Below are positions 24,853 through 33,669 of a DNA stretch of 64,000 nt, piece after piece. The position numbers and the translations under genes were made by a program. This DNA comes from Gemmatimonadota bacterium (GTDB taxonomy: Bacteria; Latescibacterota; UBA2968; UBA8231): contig PATE01000063.1 in the NCBI GenBank assembly GCA_002712305.1, positions 44,019 through 108,018 on the forward strand, written 5' to 3'. Each line of letters starts with the position of its first letter. The first letter of the stretch is position 1. Under the pieces are notes generated by a model, which saw only the letters and a list, made by a program, of their open reading frames with translations, did not search any database and was not told the DNA's origin.

Positions 24853-27504
24853 CTACTTCTTTTCGTTCGCCTCAGCGCGCATGTGACCGTAGTACAGTGT
24901 CGGGCTGGCGATAAAGACCGACGAATACGTACCGACGAAGACGCCGATGACGAGAGTGATGGTGAAGTCGCGGATGACCTCTCCACCCCAGATCATCAGC
25001 ACGACGACGGCCAACAACGTCGTCAGCGATGTCACCACGGTACGACTGAGACACTCGTTGATACTGACATTCAGTAAGTCGCCAAAGGCCAGTTTCTTAG
25101 AGGACAGCAGATTCTCACGGATTCGATCGAACACGACAATCGTGTCATTGAGCGAATAACCGACGATGGCAAGAATACCGGCAACAACGGCCAGGGTCAC
25201 CTCCACATTGAGCAGAGACAACACGCCCATTGTTAGCAATACGTCGTGGAATAGCGCGACAACGGCGGCGATCCCGTAGAGGAACTGTTTGAAGCGCCAC
25301 GCCATGTAAACGAGGATCAGCGCAAGGGATACAAGCACAGCGCGCACAGCAGCTCCCGTCAGTTCCTCACCGATTCGGGGTCCAACCTTCTCCTGGCGTC
25401 GCACCCATTCAAACTCGCTAATGCTCTGCCCGAGGCCGGCGCGCAAGGAGGCCTTGATCCCGTCTGCCACGTCGGTACCGGACTCACTTTCGGTCACGCG
25501 AATCAACACATCCTGATCCGATCCAAACTGCTTGATCTCGCTGGCACTCAAGTCAGCCGTCCGATCGCCGATCTGAACGGAACGCAACTCCTGGCGAATG
25601 TCCTCGATCTCCACTGGAGGATCGAAATGCAGCTCGAGAAGGGTGCCTCCGGCAAAGTCGATGCCGGGCTTGAGACCATTGATGGTACCGATGGAAACCA
25701 GACCGACCGTCAACACCGCAGCTGAGGCCAACAGGGCCACTTTGCGCAGATTGATAAACGGAATGGCCACCTTCGACAACACATCGACGGGACCGATGCT
25801 GAGACTCGTCGTGCTGCTGCGAGACGTGATCAGATTCAAGATCGCTCTGGTCACGACGAAAGCGGTGAACAAACTGGACACGATACCGACGCAGAGGGTC
25901 AATGCGAATCCGCGAATGGGGCCGGTGCCGAATTCGTAGAGGACGATACCGACCATGAAGGTCGTGATATTCGCGTCGACGATGGCCGACAATGCGTTGC
26001 TGTAACCGGAATCGATGGCGGCGCGCACGGTCTTGCCCGTACGCAATTCTTCTCGAATCCGCTCGAAGATCAGCACGTTGGCGTCGACGGCCATACCGAT
26101 GGTCAGGATAATGCCGGCAATGCCCGGCAGGGTCAGGGTCGCATGGAATCCGGCGAGGATTGCCAATACGAAGATCATATTCAGCGTCAGCGCCACATTG
26201 GCGACGATGCCCACAACACGGTAGTAGAGGATCATGAAGGTGACCACAGTGATCAGACTGATCAGGCCTGCGACCTTGCCTTGCTCGATCGAATCATGAC
26301 CCAGAGAGGGGCCGACCGTTCGATCTTCGATGATCTCGACCTTCGCTGGCAGTGCGCCCGCTCGCAGGACGATGGCCAGATCTTTGGCCTCTTCCTGCGT
26401 GCCCGATCCGGTAATGATCGAACGACCGTCCATGATCTTGGTCTGAATGACGGGTGCGGAGTAGACGGCCCCGTCGAGGACGATGGCCAGACGGTCCTGG
26501 ATATGGGCTCCCGTGATTCGCCGGAAGAGACGCACACCCTCATCGGTGGTTCGCAGATCGACGATCGGCTGGCCCATGTATTCGACACTCTGGCCGATGG
26601 AAACCTGAGCGTCAGCGATCATGTTCCCCGTCATCTCGGCTTTCGTGCGCGCCAGATACAGGATGTAGTACCGATTGCCCTCGGGCCCCTCGGCTTTGCT
26701 CGTGAAGAGGAATTCCACGTCATCGGGAATCACGCCCTGCGCGCGCTCATCGGCGAGCATCGCCTTTACGGCCGTCACGTCCCGCTGCATCACGGCAACT
26801 TCGCTACCCAGGCGCACCAGACGCGCCAACAGGCGTCGGGAATCGTCCTCCGGTGTGGTGACCTCGTCTGTAACGTCGAACAAACCCGACTCGCCCTCAG
26901 CACTCTCTTCACCGAACAAACTGGGTGCGACGGCGGCCGTATCGGCGGCAGCGTCTTGTGTGGACGCCTCCTGGGCGTCATCGACGGCATCGACCTCAGC
27001 AGGTGCCGTGTCACCATCAAGCCTCGCGGCCAGCACCGCATCGATTCTCTGTAGAAGTCGATCGCGATCCTCGTCGGGTTCCACGAGCTGGAACTCGAGC
27101 AGGGCCGTCTGCCCAATGAGATTCTTGGCGCGCTCGACATCCTGAAGACCGGGCAATTCAACGATGATCCGCGTTTCACCCTGTCGCTGAATGGTCGGTT
27201 CGGCTACGCCGAACTGATCGACTCGATTGCGGATGACTTCCTGCGCACGATCGACCGCATCGCGAGCCTCTTCAGGGCTCAGACCCTCCGTGACCACCTC
27301 CATGACCAAGTGGATGCCGCCTTGCAGGTCCAGGCCCAGATTGATGGACTTGCGCTGCAGATCGTAGTAGGTGGCCGGCGTGTCGTGCTCAAGTGCTTCG
27401 CGCTGGTCGGGGGCCATTCCGTAGAATTCGACCGTCGGATACAGGTACATCACGGCCGTCACCAGGAGGGCGAGGATGAGCAGGGGTTTCCAATTCTGTT
27501 TCAT
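24853..27504 (-). CDS. secDF: Fused protein-export membrane protein SecDF
   Basis: RND-superfamily proton-driven accessory of the SecYEG translocon that pulls proteins across the membrane. SecD half: TM1 at 7-24, LGLDLQGGIHLVMEV (D1), P1 domain, then five helices with GIAGIILTIGMAVDANVLIFERIREEL. SecF half begins about 585 (GIDFAGGTLLELHFDP) and contains NVEVTLAVVAGILAIVGYSLNDTIVVFDRIRENL. A single-polypeptide SecDF of 883 aa is usual in Bacteroidota and relatives and in some Bacilli. An Asp/Ala/Glu-rich insertion (about 155-225) lies within the periplasmic domain and looks like a linker. Start ATG at 27504. Confidence 0.96.
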   Translation of the reverse strand: MKQNWKPLLILALLVTAVMYLYPTVEFYGMAPDQREALEHDTPATYYDLQRKSINLGLDLQGGIHLVMEVVTEGLSPEEARDAVDRAQEVIRNRVDQFGVAEPTIQRQGETRIIVELPGLQDVERAKNLIGQTALLEFQLVEPDEDRDRLLQRIDAVLAARLDGDTAPAEVDAVDDAQEASTQDAAADTAAVAPSLFGEESAEGESGLFDVTDEVTTPEDDSRRLLARLVRLGSEVAVMQRDVTAVKAMLADERAQGVIPDDVEFLFTSKAEGPEGNRYYILYLARTKAEMTGNMIADAQVSIGQSVEYMGQPIVDLRTTDEGVRLFRRITGAHIQDRLAIVLDGAVYSAPVIQTKIMDGRSIITGSGTQEEAKDLAIVLRAGALPAKVEIIEDRTVGPSLGHDSIEQGKVAGLISLITVVTFMILYYRVVGIVANVALTLNMIFVLAILAGFHATLTLPGIAGIILTIGMAVDANVLIFERIREELRTGKTVRAAIDSGYSNALSAIVDANITTFMVGIVLYEFGTGPIRGFALTLCVGIVSSLFTAFVVTRAILNLITSRSSTTSLSIGPVDVLSKVAIPFINLRKVALLASAAVLTVGLVSIGTINGLKPGIDFAGGTLLELHFDPPVEIEDIRQELRSVQIGDRTADLSASEIKQFGSDQDVLIRVTESESGTDVADGIKASLRAGLGQSISEFEWVRRQEKVGPRIGEELTGAAVRAVLVSLALILVYMAWRFKQFLYGIAAVVALFHDVLLTMGVLSLLNVEVTLAVVAGILAIVGYSLNDTIVVFDRIRENLLSSKKLAFGDLLNVSINECLSRTVVTSLTTLLAVVVLMIWGGEVIRDFTITLVIGVFVGTYSSVFIASPTLYYGHMRAEANEKK

Positions 27505-27546
27505 CTCGTATCGCTTCTGTGTTTCGCGACCCAGCTCGGGCCGAAC

Positions 27547-28584
27547 CTATTCCTGTGAGGCGACGCGGTTTGGTTCCTCGTCGCCCTGTAGTTGGGCACG
27601 AACGCCATCGGAGGCGACGCGCTGTAATTGTCCATCTTCCTCGTAGTACACCAACACCTCAAGGCTGTCATCTTCGGCGGCCCATTCCAATGCGACTCTC
27701 GGGCCCGCAACGAACGCTGCCGTGGCCAACATGTCCGCCGCTGCGGCTGAGGTGGCCCAGGCGGTGGCAGAGACCGCCCGACGGGAAGGGTACCCCGTCT
27801 GTGGATCGAGGAGATGGTGGAATCTTGTCCCCTCAAACTCAAAAGTCTGTTCGTAGTCACCCGACGTGGCCAATGCCGGCAAACCGAGATCGTCGATGAC
27901 GATGATTCGGTCCGGCTCCCGCGGGTGTTGTACGCCAAATCGCCAAGGCCGCCCATCCGGCTTCACACCCCAGAAGCGAATGTCGCCCCCCGCTTCGATC
28001 ATCCCTGCCGAAACGCCGGCTCCGCGCAGTTGAATCACCGCCTGATCGACGGCATATCCCTTTGCCGCGGCGCCCAGATCGAGCCGGACATTCGCATCGA
28101 GAAAACGTACATCCACTCCGTTCCACGCCACCAGGTGCCAGCCACTGTGTTGGCGACCTGAGGCGACCTGCTCACCAGCTGGCGGTCTCACCGCCTCAGG
28201 AAAACCCCATACCGCCGTCAGCGCACCGAGGGCGGGATCGAATCGATTCTCCGTCTGCTCCGTCCGCCGCTCAATGCGCTGCAGCAGGTCGGCCATGGAC
28301 CGAGACACGATCACCGGCTGCTGTGCTGCCAGCCGATTGATTTTCGACAACTCGCTACTGCTGTCATAGTTACTGGCGATGGCTTCGACATCGGCGATCG
28401 CCTTTCGACCGAGTTCCACGACCCGGGTCGTCATCTCCGGATCGTCGACATACAATGTCATGCGCACCATGGTGCCCATGGCAATGTGGTAGTCGTCTAC
28501 TGGTTCGACCGATGGCGAGCGCAGAAACCACAACAGGACCAGCAGCCCAGCAACGGGTGCCAGCCATCGACGCACCGCCCTCAC
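27547..28584 (-). CDS. apbE: ApbE-family FAD:protein FMN transferase
   Basis: Attaches FMN from FAD to Thr of target flavoproteins (e.g. NqrB/C, RnfG) outside the cytoplasm. N-terminal hydrophobic anchor or signal (about 9-23). Motifs: AMGTMVRMTLY, SNYDSSSELSKINR, DLGAAAKGYAVDQAV, AGGDIRFWG, ALATSGDYEQTF and HHLLDPQTGYPS, with the flavin/Mg-binding residues in the last. Length 345 normal; no lipobox Cys. Lies four bases after the polyprenyl synthase stop and 42 bp before secDF. Its flavoprotein client is not in the window. Confidence 0.95.
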   Translation of the reverse strand: MRAVRRWLAPVAGLLVLLWFLRSPSVEPVDDYHIAMGTMVRMTLYVDDPEMTTRVVELGRKAIADVEAIASNYDSSSELSKINRLAAQQPVIVSRSMADLLQRIERRTEQTENRFDPALGALTAVWGFPEAVRPPAGEQVASGRQHSGWHLVAWNGVDVRFLDANVRLDLGAAAKGYAVDQAVIQLRGAGVSAGMIEAGGDIRFWGVKPDGRPWRFGVQHPREPDRIIVIDDLGLPALATSGDYEQTFEFEGTRFHHLLDPQTGYPSRRAVSATAWATSAAAADMLATAAFVAGPRVALEWAAEDDSLEVLVYYEEDGQLQRVASDGVRAQLQGDEEPNRVASQE

Positions 28585-28588
28585 TCCC

Positions 28589-29578
28589 TCAACTGTCGCG
28601 TTCGACCACGAGACGCACTGCTGTCTCCAGTATGCTGCGGGCGACGGAGGGCTCTACCACCTCCAGGCACTTGAGAGCCTCCGCCGCGTAGTCATGGGCC
28701 GTGGCACTGGCGGCGGCAACACCGTCGTGCCGATGCACAAACTCCAAAATCTGCTGCCGATCGCTCTCGCCCGCATCTTGAGTGCCCAGCAGGGTGACGA
28801 TCGATTCCCGTTCACCTGTCTCTGCCGCAGCCAAGGCGCGGATCAGGGGCAAGGTGATTTTTCCCTCCCGCAAGTCGTGTCCGACGGGCTTGCCAAGAGT
28901 GGCCGCATCACCGGTGAAGTCGAGGATGTCATCGGCGATCTGAAATGCCAATCCCAGATACTCACCGTAGCGGGTCAGACCCTCTACGACCTGTTTGTCT
29001 GCCCCCGTCATCAGGGGGCCGATCCGACAAGCAGCAGAGATCAGCGACGCCGTCTTGTCACCGACCATGGAGAAATAGGACTCCTCCGCCGTATCCGTCT
29101 GCTGTCCGATCTGAACTTCATGGATCTCGCCCTGACTCAACCGTTCTGTCGCGTGCGACACGGCGCCAAGGGCTTCCAGATTGCCCAAGCTGACCAGCAG
29201 ACACAAAGCGCGGGCCAACAGGAAGTCACCCATCAGGACGGCGATGTGGTCATCCCAGCGAGCATTGACCGAAGCCTTGCCCCGCCTGGTGGTGGCGGCA
29301 TCGACGACGTCGTCATGAACGACCGTCGCCGCGTGAATCATCTCCACGCCAACACCCGCGTCGATCACCCGATCGTCCCAAAGACCCGTGGCACGAGCAC
29401 ACAGAATCGTAAGGGCGGGACGCAGGCGTTTGCCCTTGAGACCCGCCATATACCGGGCCACGTCATGAACCATAGCCACGTCTGACTGGAGGATCTCATC
29501 CAGTCGATGCTCAAATTGGTCGATTTCGCTCTGGATCGGCCCCAGCAGGGGATCCATCGAGCCCGGAGAGGCGGTCAT
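28589..29578 (-). CDS. ispB: Trans-polyprenyl diphosphate synthase (octaprenyl/heptaprenyl type)
   Basis: Builds the long isoprenoid chain of quinones by adding isopentenyl diphosphate. Motifs: GKRLRPALTIL, first Asp-rich motif VHDDVVDAATTRRG (DDxxD), second FQIADDILDFTGD, GDKTASLI and GKPVGHDLREGKITLP. Ala rather than bulky residues just before DDVVD suit a long product (inference). ATG 29578 chosen; ATG 29557 is also possible, while the in-frame extension upstream lacks conservation and would overlap the promoter. Confidence 0.93.
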   Translation of the reverse strand: MTASPGSMDPLLGPIQSEIDQFEHRLDEILQSDVAMVHDVARYMAGLKGKRLRPALTILCARATGLWDDRVIDAGVGVEMIHAATVVHDDVVDAATTRRGKASVNARWDDHIAVLMGDFLLARALCLLVSLGNLEALGAVSHATERLSQGEIHEVQIGQQTDTAEESYFSMVGDKTASLISAACRIGPLMTGADKQVVEGLTRYGEYLGLAFQIADDILDFTGDAATLGKPVGHDLREGKITLPLIRALAAAETGERESIVTLLGTQDAGESDRQQILEFVHRHDGVAAASATAHDYAAEALKCLEVVEPSVARSILETAVRLVVERDS

Positions 29579-29648
29579 CGGTGGGGCAAAAAGGGCCGCG
29601 GGCGACGAGAAAAACGGGCAAAACGCCCGTAAGTACACGAAAACGCAG

Positions 29649-29677
29649 AAATTAGCGCTCGAAAGAGAAAGTGTCAA
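29649..29677 (-). promoter_or_regulatory. Strong sigma-70 promoter for the ispB-apbE-secDF run
   Basis: Minus-strand TTGACA (6/6), a 17-bp spacer and TAATTT (4/6), about 70 bp upstream of the polyprenyl synthase start. Best promoter match in the window; it heads the long minus-strand gene series. Confidence 0.65.
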
Positions 29678-29822
29678 CGCGTTGCTAGAGTGTGTTTTGG
29701 CGATCTGATCCCCGGATCGGTGGAGTCCATCGCTGCCTTTGCCTACCCTGTATCACCGACAAAGAAGCGACTTGTGGTCGCGCATGTTGTGACTGGTCAA
29801 ACCTCCATCGCGAGAAACACCT

Positions 29823-31007
29823 GTGAAGATCGACCGAATCGAAACGTTCCTCATGCATGCCGCTCCACCGGGCCAAGGCGGCTGGGCGGCGCGAAACTGG
29901 CTGTTTGTTCGTGTGCACACGGACGACGGCCTCTATGGGATCGGCGAAGCCAGTGGCTGGCCACGTGTAGTGGAGACAGCCATCCAGGATCTGACACCAC
30001 TGCTGATCGGTGAGGACCCGCAGAATATCGAGCGGCTATGGAGCAAGATGCTTGCGGCCATGATGGGGCATGGTATGACGGGCGTGGTGGGGGCCGGCGC
30101 CATGACGGGCATCGAGATGGCGTTGTGGGATCTGAAGGGGAAAGCTCTCGGCGTCCCCGTCTGGAATCTGCTCGGCGGAAGGGTTCGAGATCGCATCCGG
30201 ATTTACGCGCATGCCCACACGACGCAGGCAGCGCGGGGTCTGGTGGACGCAGGATATGACGCCATCAAGACCGGCGGTATTCAGAACTGTGTCGACACCG
30301 TAGCCGTCATCCGAGACGAGGTGGGTCCCAAGGTGGATCTGATGGTGGATGTCCATGGGCCGCCGTGGTTGACGACGCGCGACGCCATTGCTCTCGGCAA
30401 ACGTCTGGAACCCTTTGATTTGCTCTTCTACGAAGATCCAGTGGCGCCAGAAAACATCGACGCCATCGCCCGTGTCGCCGACGCAGTCGATCTACCCATC
30501 GCTGCCGGTGAACGGCACGCCATGATCTGGGGCGTGCGTGAACTCATCGAGCGCGAGATCATCGATGTCGTCCAGCCCGATACGGGACGTGCCGGCGGCC
30601 TGTCGCAGATGAAGAAGATCGCCGCCATGGCGGAGGCGCACTATATCACGATGGCCCCACACGATGGGTCCCTCGGCCCCGTAGCAGAGATGGCTGCCGT
30701 CCATCTGCTGGCCACCATTCCCAACTTCCTCATCCTCGAACACCTGGCTGACGATGTACCTCAGAGGTATGAGGTGATGATGGGTCAGCCCGTCATCGAG
30801 GCGGGGCACATCCTGGTTCCGGATACACCCGGCCTCGGAATCGACATCGTGGAGGAGGCGATCGCAGCCTATCCGTCCGAGACGAATGTCTCGTTCCCCG
30901 AGGACACCTACGACTACGCCTACGTTCAGGCCCGTCAGGGCAGGGCGCACTGGCTTTCCAGCGAGGTCAAGCCACCGCCATCGTATCGCGCCGGACATAT
31001 CTTTTAG
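29823..31007 (+). CDS. Enolase-superfamily acid-sugar dehydratase (mandelate racemase/galactonate dehydratase-like)
   Basis: Predicted dehydration of an aldonic or uronic acid to a 2-keto-3-deoxy acid. N-terminal capping domain (about 1-120) with FVRVHTDDGLYGIGEAS and GMTGVVGAGAMTGIEMALWDLKGKALG. Barrel domain with Mg ligands in MVDVHGPPW (Asp), LFYEDPVAPEN (Glu) and AAGERHAM (Glu), and the catalytic His in MAPHDGSLGPVAEMA. Those features match the D-galactonate/gluconate dehydratase subgroup. The start is GTG (no better ATG). Convergent with glcE. The exact sugar is unknown. Confidence 0.9.
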   Translation: MKIDRIETFLMHAAPPGQGGWAARNWLFVRVHTDDGLYGIGEASGWPRVVETAIQDLTPLLIGEDPQNIERLWSKMLAAMMGHGMTGVVGAGAMTGIEMALWDLKGKALGVPVWNLLGGRVRDRIRIYAHAHTTQAARGLVDAGYDAIKTGGIQNCVDTVAVIRDEVGPKVDLMVDVHGPPWLTTRDAIALGKRLEPFDLLFYEDPVAPENIDAIARVADAVDLPIAAGERHAMIWGVRELIEREIIDVVQPDTGRAGGLSQMKKIAAMAEAHYITMAPHDGSLGPVAEMAAVHLLATIPNFLILEHLADDVPQRYEVMMGQPVIEAGHILVPDTPGLGIDIVEEAIAAYPSETNVSFPEDTYDYAYVQARQGRAHWLSSEVKPPPSYRAGHIF

Positions 31008-31039
31008 GTCGCAGTACAGGTCGGGTCTTAGAGTCGGAT

Positions 31040-32218
31040 CTACAACCCGGATCGGCCTGGATTCAGGATCCCTCCAGGGTCACAAGCAGTCCTCAGTCGC
31101 TGATTGAGGCGCTTCAATCCCGGTTCAAGGGACGGCATGCCAAGCTCATTGGGATCATCGGGCGAAGTGGCGACACGCCAAGCGATCGCGCCATGGCGTT
31201 CGGCGATGCGGTGTCCATCGAGGGTTTGTTCAGGTGGCGCAAGGGCCCAGACCAGACCGCCTCCCCAATCCACGAAATAGTCGTCCACCTGTGCCGCCTG
31301 CAGGTCGTGTACCAACGCAACCCAATGACCTGCGGGCAACACGAACCGCCACACCCTGCCGGAGGACTGGCGCAGGGCTTCGACTTCGCGCAGTTGCGAC
31401 CAGAAGTTGGCAGACTCGATCTGGGGCAATTCCTCTTCCACATCCACATCGCGTGCGATCGCATCGATCTGCGGCTGCAGGCCGCGATCACTCCCCTCAA
31501 GTCGTAGGGACACCCCGCGGTGAGGGGCGAATGCGATACCCGTGAGGTCCTCAGGTCTCTGAGCCAGCTCGAGCATGACCCGCCGCGCCGTCTCCAGGTC
31601 CTGCCTGGCCAGCAGCAGCGTGCGTTGTGTCTGTGGACGTGGCCATAACTTGAAACAGATCTCCGTGATCAGGCCCAGTGATCCGAAACTCCCCGTCAGC
31701 CCGCGCCACAGGTCGAATCCCGTAACGTTTTTTACGACCCGACCGCCGGTGCGGACCAAACGACCCTGACCGTCGACGAACTGGAGTCCCAACACGAAGT
31801 CTCGAACGCCGCCGGCGCGGAATCGCCGTGGCCCCGCCAACCCCACAGCGACGGTACCGCCGGCAGTGGCGGTGTCGCGCCAATGAACCGGCTCGAAGGC
31901 AAGGTGCTGACCCTCATCAGACAGCAACTGCTCGATCTGCCGCAGAGGAGTACCTGCACCCACGACCAGAACCAATTCACCTGGCTCATAGCTGACGATG
32001 CCTGACAGGGCATCCAGCGAGATGACCTGCTCTGTAGGTTGCTTGGACCCTCGACAACCCAGATCCCATTTGCTGTTACCGGCTCTCGTGGTGAGGACGG
32101 TCTGCTTTTGCGCCGCCTCTTTGACGAAACCCGCAAGTTGTGATGCGTCCTGTGGGCGCAGGATCTGGTTGGCCACCTCAGAAGCGGTCCAGTTCGGGGA
32201 ACGGGCGCTGGCCTCCAT
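31040..32218 (-). CDS. glcE: Glycolate-oxidase FAD-binding subunit GlcE-like
   Basis: Truncated FAD_binding_4 partner of GlcD. It has TTRAGNSKWDLGC in place of the longer GlcD loop, FEPVHWRDTATAGGTVAVGLAGPRRFRAGGVRDFVLGLQFVDGQG, GGRVVKNVTGFDLWRGLTGSFGSLGLITE and a C-terminal PGGILNPGR. 392 aa from ATG 32218, overlapping the 3' end of glcD by 41 bp. No GlcF iron-sulfur subunit follows; the next gene is convergent. The pair could oxidise glycolate, lactate or another 2-hydroxy acid. Confidence 0.9.
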   Translation of the reverse strand: MEASARSPNWTASEVANQILRPQDASQLAGFVKEAAQKQTVLTTRAGNSKWDLGCRGSKQPTEQVISLDALSGIVSYEPGELVLVVGAGTPLRQIEQLLSDEGQHLAFEPVHWRDTATAGGTVAVGLAGPRRFRAGGVRDFVLGLQFVDGQGRLVRTGGRVVKNVTGFDLWRGLTGSFGSLGLITEICFKLWPRPQTQRTLLLARQDLETARRVMLELAQRPEDLTGIAFAPHRGVSLRLEGSDRGLQPQIDAIARDVDVEEELPQIESANFWSQLREVEALRQSSGRVWRFVLPAGHWVALVHDLQAAQVDDYFVDWGGGLVWALAPPEQTLDGHRIAERHGAIAWRVATSPDDPNELGMPSLEPGLKRLNQRLRTACDPGGILNPGRSGL

Positions 32219-33650
32219 GCACGTGAGTTCTCCCCTCGGCACACAGCCGCAGCTGGGGGTAGACCTTGCCCGGATTCAGCAGGTGATCCGGATCGAAGGT
32301 ATCACGAATCTCCTCCTGCAGATCCAGATCGTCGTCGGTGAACATGCACGGCATGAGGTCTCTTTTCTCGACGCCGATTCCATGTTCGCCCGATAGCACA
32401 CCTCCTACTGCGACGCAGAGCTTCAGGATTTCTGCACCCAGCTCCTCGGCCTTTTCAAGATCTCCCGACTTGTTCCCGTCATACAACACCAGCGGATGAA
32501 GATTGCCATCCCCGGCATGGAAGACATTGGCCACCTGCAGGCCAAAGATCTGAGACAACTCTTCGATCCTGCCCAACACCGCAGACAGTTGTCCCCGCGG
32601 AATCGTGCCGTCCATGCAGTAGTAGTCAGGTGATACGCGCCCCATCGCAGGAAAAGCAGCCTTGCGACCTGCCCAGAGTTTCTGACGCGCTTCGGTGGTT
32701 GTCGCATGCGTCAACTGTGTTGCCCCGGCATCTCGCAGACACTGTTCGACGGCTTCGATCTGGGCAGCCACCTCCGATGAAGGGCCGTCGATTTCGACCA
32801 ACAGAAGGGCCGCCACACCACGCGGATAGCCGCATCCTATAAAATCCTCCACCGCTTCAATCGACAGCCGATCCATGATTTCCATCCCTGCCGGAACGAT
32901 TCCGGAACCGATCACACTGGCTACGGCGCCACCGGCCGCTTCGACGCTGTCGAAGGCAGCCATCATCGCCTGCGAAGACTCAGGTGTTCGCAGGATGCGC
33001 AGTGTGGCCTGCGTGATGATGCCGAGCAGTCCCTCTGAACCGGTAAACAACGCCAACAGGTCGAACCCTGATCGTTCAAGCGCAGGTCCCCCGAGTTCGA
33101 CGATTTCGCCATCGCTGAGCACGAGTTGCAGACCCAGAAGATTGTTGGTCGTGGTTCCGTACTTCAGACAATGGACGCCACCAGAATTCTCGGCGACGTT
33201 GCCACCGACGGTGCACGCAATCTGGCTCGACGGATCAGGGGCGTAGTAATAACCCTCGCCCGCTACGGCGTGGGTGACGGCGAGATTGGTGACGCCCGGT
33301 TCGACGGTGACGCAACGATGATCGTAGTCGATGTGCAGAATTCGGTTCATGCGGGCGAGGCTCAACACCAGACCATCGGCAACGGCCAACGCACCCCCTG
33401 ACAGTCCGGTGCCAGCACCCCAGGGAACGATGGGGACCGCCAACTGCCCGCAAGCGATCACGACTGATTGGACCTGCTGTGTCGTGGCCGGTAGGGCGAC
33501 GGCGATCGGCGCCTGTCGATAGGCGGCCAAGCCGTCACACTCGTACACGGCAAGCTCTTCATCGCTCAACAGCAACTGCCCGGAGCGGGCAAGGTCGGGC
33601 AACGCCTTTCGTAACGCTTTCCGCGTCGACTCGCGCTGGTGCCTGCCCAT
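32178..33650 (-). CDS. glcD: Glycolate-oxidase-type FAD-linked dehydrogenase GlcD-like
   Basis: Catalytic FAD subunit that oxidises a 2-hydroxy acid. FAD-binding loops: PWGAGTGLSGGALAV, VEPGVTN, YYYAPDPSSQIACTVGGNVAENSGG (PSS..CTIGGN type) and FTGSEGLLGIIT. C-terminal metal/substrate site: NVFHAGDGNLHP (two His), VLSGEHGIGVEKRD and DHLLNPGK. ATG 33650 places the start 20 bp after the PLP-enzyme stop; upstream in-frame ATGs lie inside that gene. 490 aa, normal. Substrate not predictable by eye. Confidence 0.93.
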   Translation of the reverse strand: MGRHQRESTRKALRKALPDLARSGQLLLSDEELAVYECDGLAAYRQAPIAVALPATTQQVQSVVIACGQLAVPIVPWGAGTGLSGGALAVADGLVLSLARMNRILHIDYDHRCVTVEPGVTNLAVTHAVAGEGYYYAPDPSSQIACTVGGNVAENSGGVHCLKYGTTTNNLLGLQLVLSDGEIVELGGPALERSGFDLLALFTGSEGLLGIITQATLRILRTPESSQAMMAAFDSVEAAGGAVASVIGSGIVPAGMEIMDRLSIEAVEDFIGCGYPRGVAALLLVEIDGPSSEVAAQIEAVEQCLRDAGATQLTHATTTEARQKLWAGRKAAFPAMGRVSPDYYCMDGTIPRGQLSAVLGRIEELSQIFGLQVANVFHAGDGNLHPLVLYDGNKSGDLEKAEELGAEILKLCVAVGGVLSGEHGIGVEKRDLMPCMFTDDDLDLQEEIRDTFDPDHLLNPGKVYPQLRLCAEGRTHVHGGQRPFPELDRF

Positions 33651-33669
33651 GCTGTGCGGGCCGGCTCGT

